Shown here one piece after another: positions 61,002 through 64,000 of a stretch of 64,000 bases of DNA; the first letter of the stretch is position 1, and every line of letters begins with the position of its first letter. Below the pieces are notes generated by a model, which made no database searches, was not told the DNA's origin, and worked only from the letters and a program-made list of their open reading frames with translations. Origin of the DNA: Sipunculus nudus (lineage: Eukaryota; Annelida; Sipuncula; Golfingiida; Sipunculidae). The translations under genes were made by a program, and so were the position numbers. Location of the stretch: positions 15,831,019-15,895,018 of the forward strand of contig CM049306.1 in assembly GCA_026874595.1 (NCBI GenBank), in the 5' to 3' direction.

Positions 61002-61320
61002 GTGGTGACCTATTTTTTGCAAACTACAGGCTGAAAACAAGTGCCAAGTCAGTCAGATTGGGCAGGAATGGTATCTGTTTGGCCTAGAATCTTCTTACGT
61101 TACACCAGTGGAGCTCATATAAAATCTCCTTGAAAACCTGAAATTAGGTCACTGTGACCTATATCCTTTGAACTATGGGGCTTTGAAGTACCACCCAGAA
61201 TAATTAAAAATTTGATACAAAAGCTCCAGTATCTGAATAACTAATGCATTGATTGCCATGATTCCTTCCCTGCATATTGGTAATGGGATGTTTCATCTTT
61301 TCTGCAAATAGTTAAAAGAA
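61002..61320 (+). repeat. D/A-type monomer sequence
   Basis: GGCCTAGAATCTTC, GAAATTAGGTCACTG and CCCAGAATAATTAAAAATTTGATAC mark one D and one A monomer that run into each other, linking the two monomer types. Confidence 0.6.
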
Positions 61321-61436
61321 CAGTCTTTGAAAACAAATGCATATTACTGCCACAAAAAAGAAAAAGAAATAAATCTAAGGTGTGAGGTTTGAGAAAAATG
61401 GTACATTAAGTGTGCCAGCTTATAAGTTAACTAGAT

Positions 61437-62880
61437 GTGGTTGGACAATGGTTCTCAGAGGGCCCCGCGCTTCCACTAGTGCTGGATTAGTTTACATATG
61501 AGTGAAAAATCAAGTTAAATTTGAAAAATATGACAAATAGAAACTGTTTTTATTTGTCATATTTATCAAATTTAACTTGATTTTTTCTAAGAAACAGGTA
61601 TTTATCAATATGCATGAGGGAAAAATCCTACTGAATCAAATGATATTAAAAAAGATAGGTCTGAAAAAAAAATGTGCAATAGAAAATCACTGAATGTAGT
61701 CTGTTAGCCATATTTGATTTGAGCAAGTCTGTAATTCAATAGGTCTGGAGCCCACATTGGCACCAATGATCCCTGTGAAATTTGGTTAGCTGCAGAAATA
61801 TTGTTATTGAGTTATCGCGTGCGAAAGAAAATCAGTGATTGGGCTGTGGTGGCCATATTGGAATTCCAACAGGTCTGTAATTCAATAGGTCTGGAGCCCT
61901 CATATGTACCAACCATCCCTGTAAATTTGGGAAAGCTGAAATATGTTGTTGTAGAGTTATCAAGCGCGAAAGAAAATCAGCAATCGTGCTGTGGTGGCCA
62001 TATTGGAATTCAGACAGGTCTGTTATTCCATAGGTCTGGAGCCCTGAATTCCAACAGATCTGTAATTCAATAGGTCTGGAGCCCTCATAGGTTCAAATCA
62101 TCCCTGTGAATTTGGGAAAGCTGCAATAGATTGTTGTTGAGTTATCATGCACGAAAGAAAATCAGCAATCGGGCTGTGGCGGCCATATTGAAATTCAGAC
62201 AGGTCTGTTATTCAATAGGTCTGGAGCCCTCATAGGTTCAAATCATCCCTGTGAATTTCAGAAAGCTGCAGTAGGTTCTTGTTGAGTTATTGTGAGCAAA
62301 AGAAAATTGCGATTGGGCTGTGGCAGCCATATTGGAATTCCGACATGTCTGTAATTTGATAGGTCTGGAGCCCTCATAGGTTCAAATCATCCCTATGAAT
62401 TTCGAAAAGCTGCAATAGGTTGTTATTGAGTTATCATGCGGGAAAGAAAATCAGCCATCGGGCTGTGGTGGCCATATTGGAATTCAGACAGGTCTGTTAT
62501 TCCATAGGTCTGGAGCCCTGAATTCCAACAGGTCTGTAATTCAATAGGTCTGGAGCCCTCATAGGTTCAAATCATCCCTGTGAATTTCAGAAAGCTGCAG
62601 TAGGTTCTTGTTGAGTTATTGCGTGCAAAAGAAAATCGCGATTGGGCTGTGGCAGCCATATTGGAATTCAGACAGGTCTGTTATTCCATAGGTCTGGAGC
62701 CCTGAATTCCAACAGGTCTGTAATTCAATAGGTCTGGAGCCCTCATAGGTACCAATCATCCCTGTGAATTTTGGAAAGCTGCAGTATGTTGTTGTTGAGT
62801 TATCGAGCGCAAAAAAAAGTGTCAAGGACGGACTGACACAGTGATCACTATAGGGCACCGCTTGTCAAGCGGGGCCCTAA
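61437..62880 (+). mobile_element. Element G with 145-bp tandem units and inverted AGGGCCCCGC ends
   Basis: The left end holds AGGGCCCCGCGCTT (about 61458) and the right end its inverted form AAGCGGGGCCCT (about 62868-62879). Between 61690 and 62810 GGTCTGGAGCCC recurs at 61742, 61888, 62033, 62073, 62218, 62362, 62507, 62547, 62691 and 62731: steps of 144-146 bp with three extra 40-bp half-units. The right end has hairpins GTGTCA/TGACAC and CCGCTTG-T-CAAGCGG and finishes CCCTAA before T, a possible Helitron-type terminus. No ORF. Confidence 0.65.
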
Positions 62881-63609
62881 TAAAATGTTATAATATTGTT
62901 TCAACACAATTCAATGATGGGCATAAAAGGAAAATAATATTTCTTGCCGGTCCTGGACCTTTATCACTGATAATTTTTTATAACAGATTAATGAATATTT
63001 AAAGCTCATTAAATTAAGATGAAATATTTTTTTTATTTCTGAAAACATGTCTTTACAAAATGAAAATCATCATAAAAGTTTCCCTGGCAAAATACGTGGA
63101 GACAGATATTTAACTACAATTGCGCTAAATTTAAATATAATAGTGCTAAATAATGAAGAGTCTGTCTTTTATCAGTATCAAAAGTAATAAAGTGTGTGCT
63201 TAAGATATTTACAAACAAATTTATAACATAGTAGGATGTTTTCAAAGGAAAATTGAGATTGTTTTATGGTTATTTATGTCCTGGGGGTATTGAATTTAAG
63301 GACTCAGCAAATTTGATATTGTCCCTTGAGACATAGTCATAACATTTTGTCCTAGGGGAAAATAGCTTGTTGGACCATTATGTAATGACCATGTTAAGAT
63401 CTTGTGGTACCAAGAAGCTTCCGAAATCATGTCTTATGGTCATTGTGATCTGTGCTCAACTTCTTTTAAATGATCTTAAAATGATTTTAACTGATCCAGT
63501 TCTGGATAACATCCATCCAAAAGAATGTTCAAGTTCAGGATTTTTTATACTTGGCAGCATTTATTTTAGTAACACTGATTTTTATCATGGTTACCTGCCA
63601 ACTTTGACA
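62881..63609. other. No gene or recognised repeat
   Basis: AT-rich DNA. A 94-codon frame (63367-63651) runs into the tandem array and shows no domain. Confidence 0.5.
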
Positions 63610-64000
63610 ACACAATTCTTGCTTAAATTTTATCAAAACATTCTTCCCTAAGAATCTCTTGTATTTCTTTAAGACTTGTCAACTTTATCAAAACTTTTCT
63701 TGCCTCCGAATCTCTTGTTTTTCTTCAAGACTTGTCAACTTTATCAAAACATTTATTGCCTCAGAACCTCTTGTTTTTCTTCATGACTTGTCAACTTTAT
63801 CAAAACATTTCTTGCTTAATAACCTATTGTTTTTCTTCAAGACTTGTTAATTTTATCATAACATTTCTTGCCTCAGAACCTATTGTTCTTCTTCATGACT
63901 TGTTAATTTTAACATAACATTTCTTGTCTCAGAACCTTTTGTTTTTCTTCAAGACTTGTCAACTTTATCAAAACATCTCTTGCTCAGTATCTCTTGTTTT
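63610..64000 (+). repeat. 56-bp tandem repeat array, runs off the window
   Basis: GACTTGTYAA recurs at 63673, 63729, 63785, 63841, 63897 and 63953, exactly 56 bp apart. Because 56 is not a multiple of three, the apparent repeat proteins switch frame and are artefacts. Confidence 0.9.

Noticed and set aside
60858-61040. Minus ORF of 60 aa over the gypsy-2 LTR
   Set aside because: Coincides with the LTR and primer site; non-coding.
61452-62880. Firm Helitron assignment for element G
   Set aside because: The right end fits (hairpin, CTAA, T) but no TC start following an A could be fixed on the left, so it is left as a possibility.
63659-63917. Two overlapping repeat proteins at the window end
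   Set aside because: Array period of 56 bp is not a multiple of three; chance open frames in the minisatellite.

Overview
This is eukaryotic, AT-rich, transposon-dominated DNA with no host gene that I can name. The repeat types suggest a marine invertebrate, most likely a bivalve or other mollusc: T-run-initiated families with GTCC/GTCT microsatellites and tandem core monomers, a copia element with an initiator-Met primer site, and gypsy elements with very short LTRs. That placement is an inference. No rRNA, functional tRNA, CRISPR array or bacterial-type gene was seen.

Layout. 1-8184: a minus-strand Ty1/copia retrotransposon with 188-bp LTRs. Its gag gene is split by two later insertions, an 8-bp-TSD inverted-repeat element (6062-7887) and a family-A element (3485-5769). 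8185-17345: nested family A, A2 and B repeats. 17346-37231: an old monomer array (D) split by (i) an inverted-repeat element F (18007-30605), itself filled by families B, E and C and by a near-perfect 3288-bp tandem duplication, (ii) a degenerate gypsy element (30620-35397) and (iii) a TA-flanked inverted-repeat element (36202-37185). 37232-48747: repeat-poor stretches alternating with A2 copies and a degenerate family-C array. 48748-58220: a four-level nest (A, then B, then A2, then A and a TTAA-flanked element). 58335-61001: a second, 3'-truncated gypsy element on the minus strand. 61437-62880: a 145-bp-period element. 63610-64000: a 56-bp tandem repeat running off the window.

The most interesting system is the group of families I call A, A2, B, C and E. 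A, A2, B and C share one blueprint although their bodies differ. Each has a T-run start, a 10-14 bp motif at the 5' end repeated inverted near the 3' end, a GTCC-type microsatellite (weak in C), tandem monomers built around the palindrome GGTGGCGCCACC, and a short GC-rich palindrome just before a terminal CTTGTT. E has the inverted motifs and monomers but ends in a 7-bp hairpin plus CTAG followed by T, as Helitrons do. Two empty sites can be inferred, and both show insertion inside a T-run without target duplication. This fits non-autonomous rolling-circle (Helentron/HINE-like) elements. All copies lie in the same orientation, as expected if T-runs inside older copies serve as landing sites.

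The retroelement genes are broken by stops, frameshifts, internal deletions and nested insertions. Small ORFs in the tandem arrays are translations of repeats, not genes.
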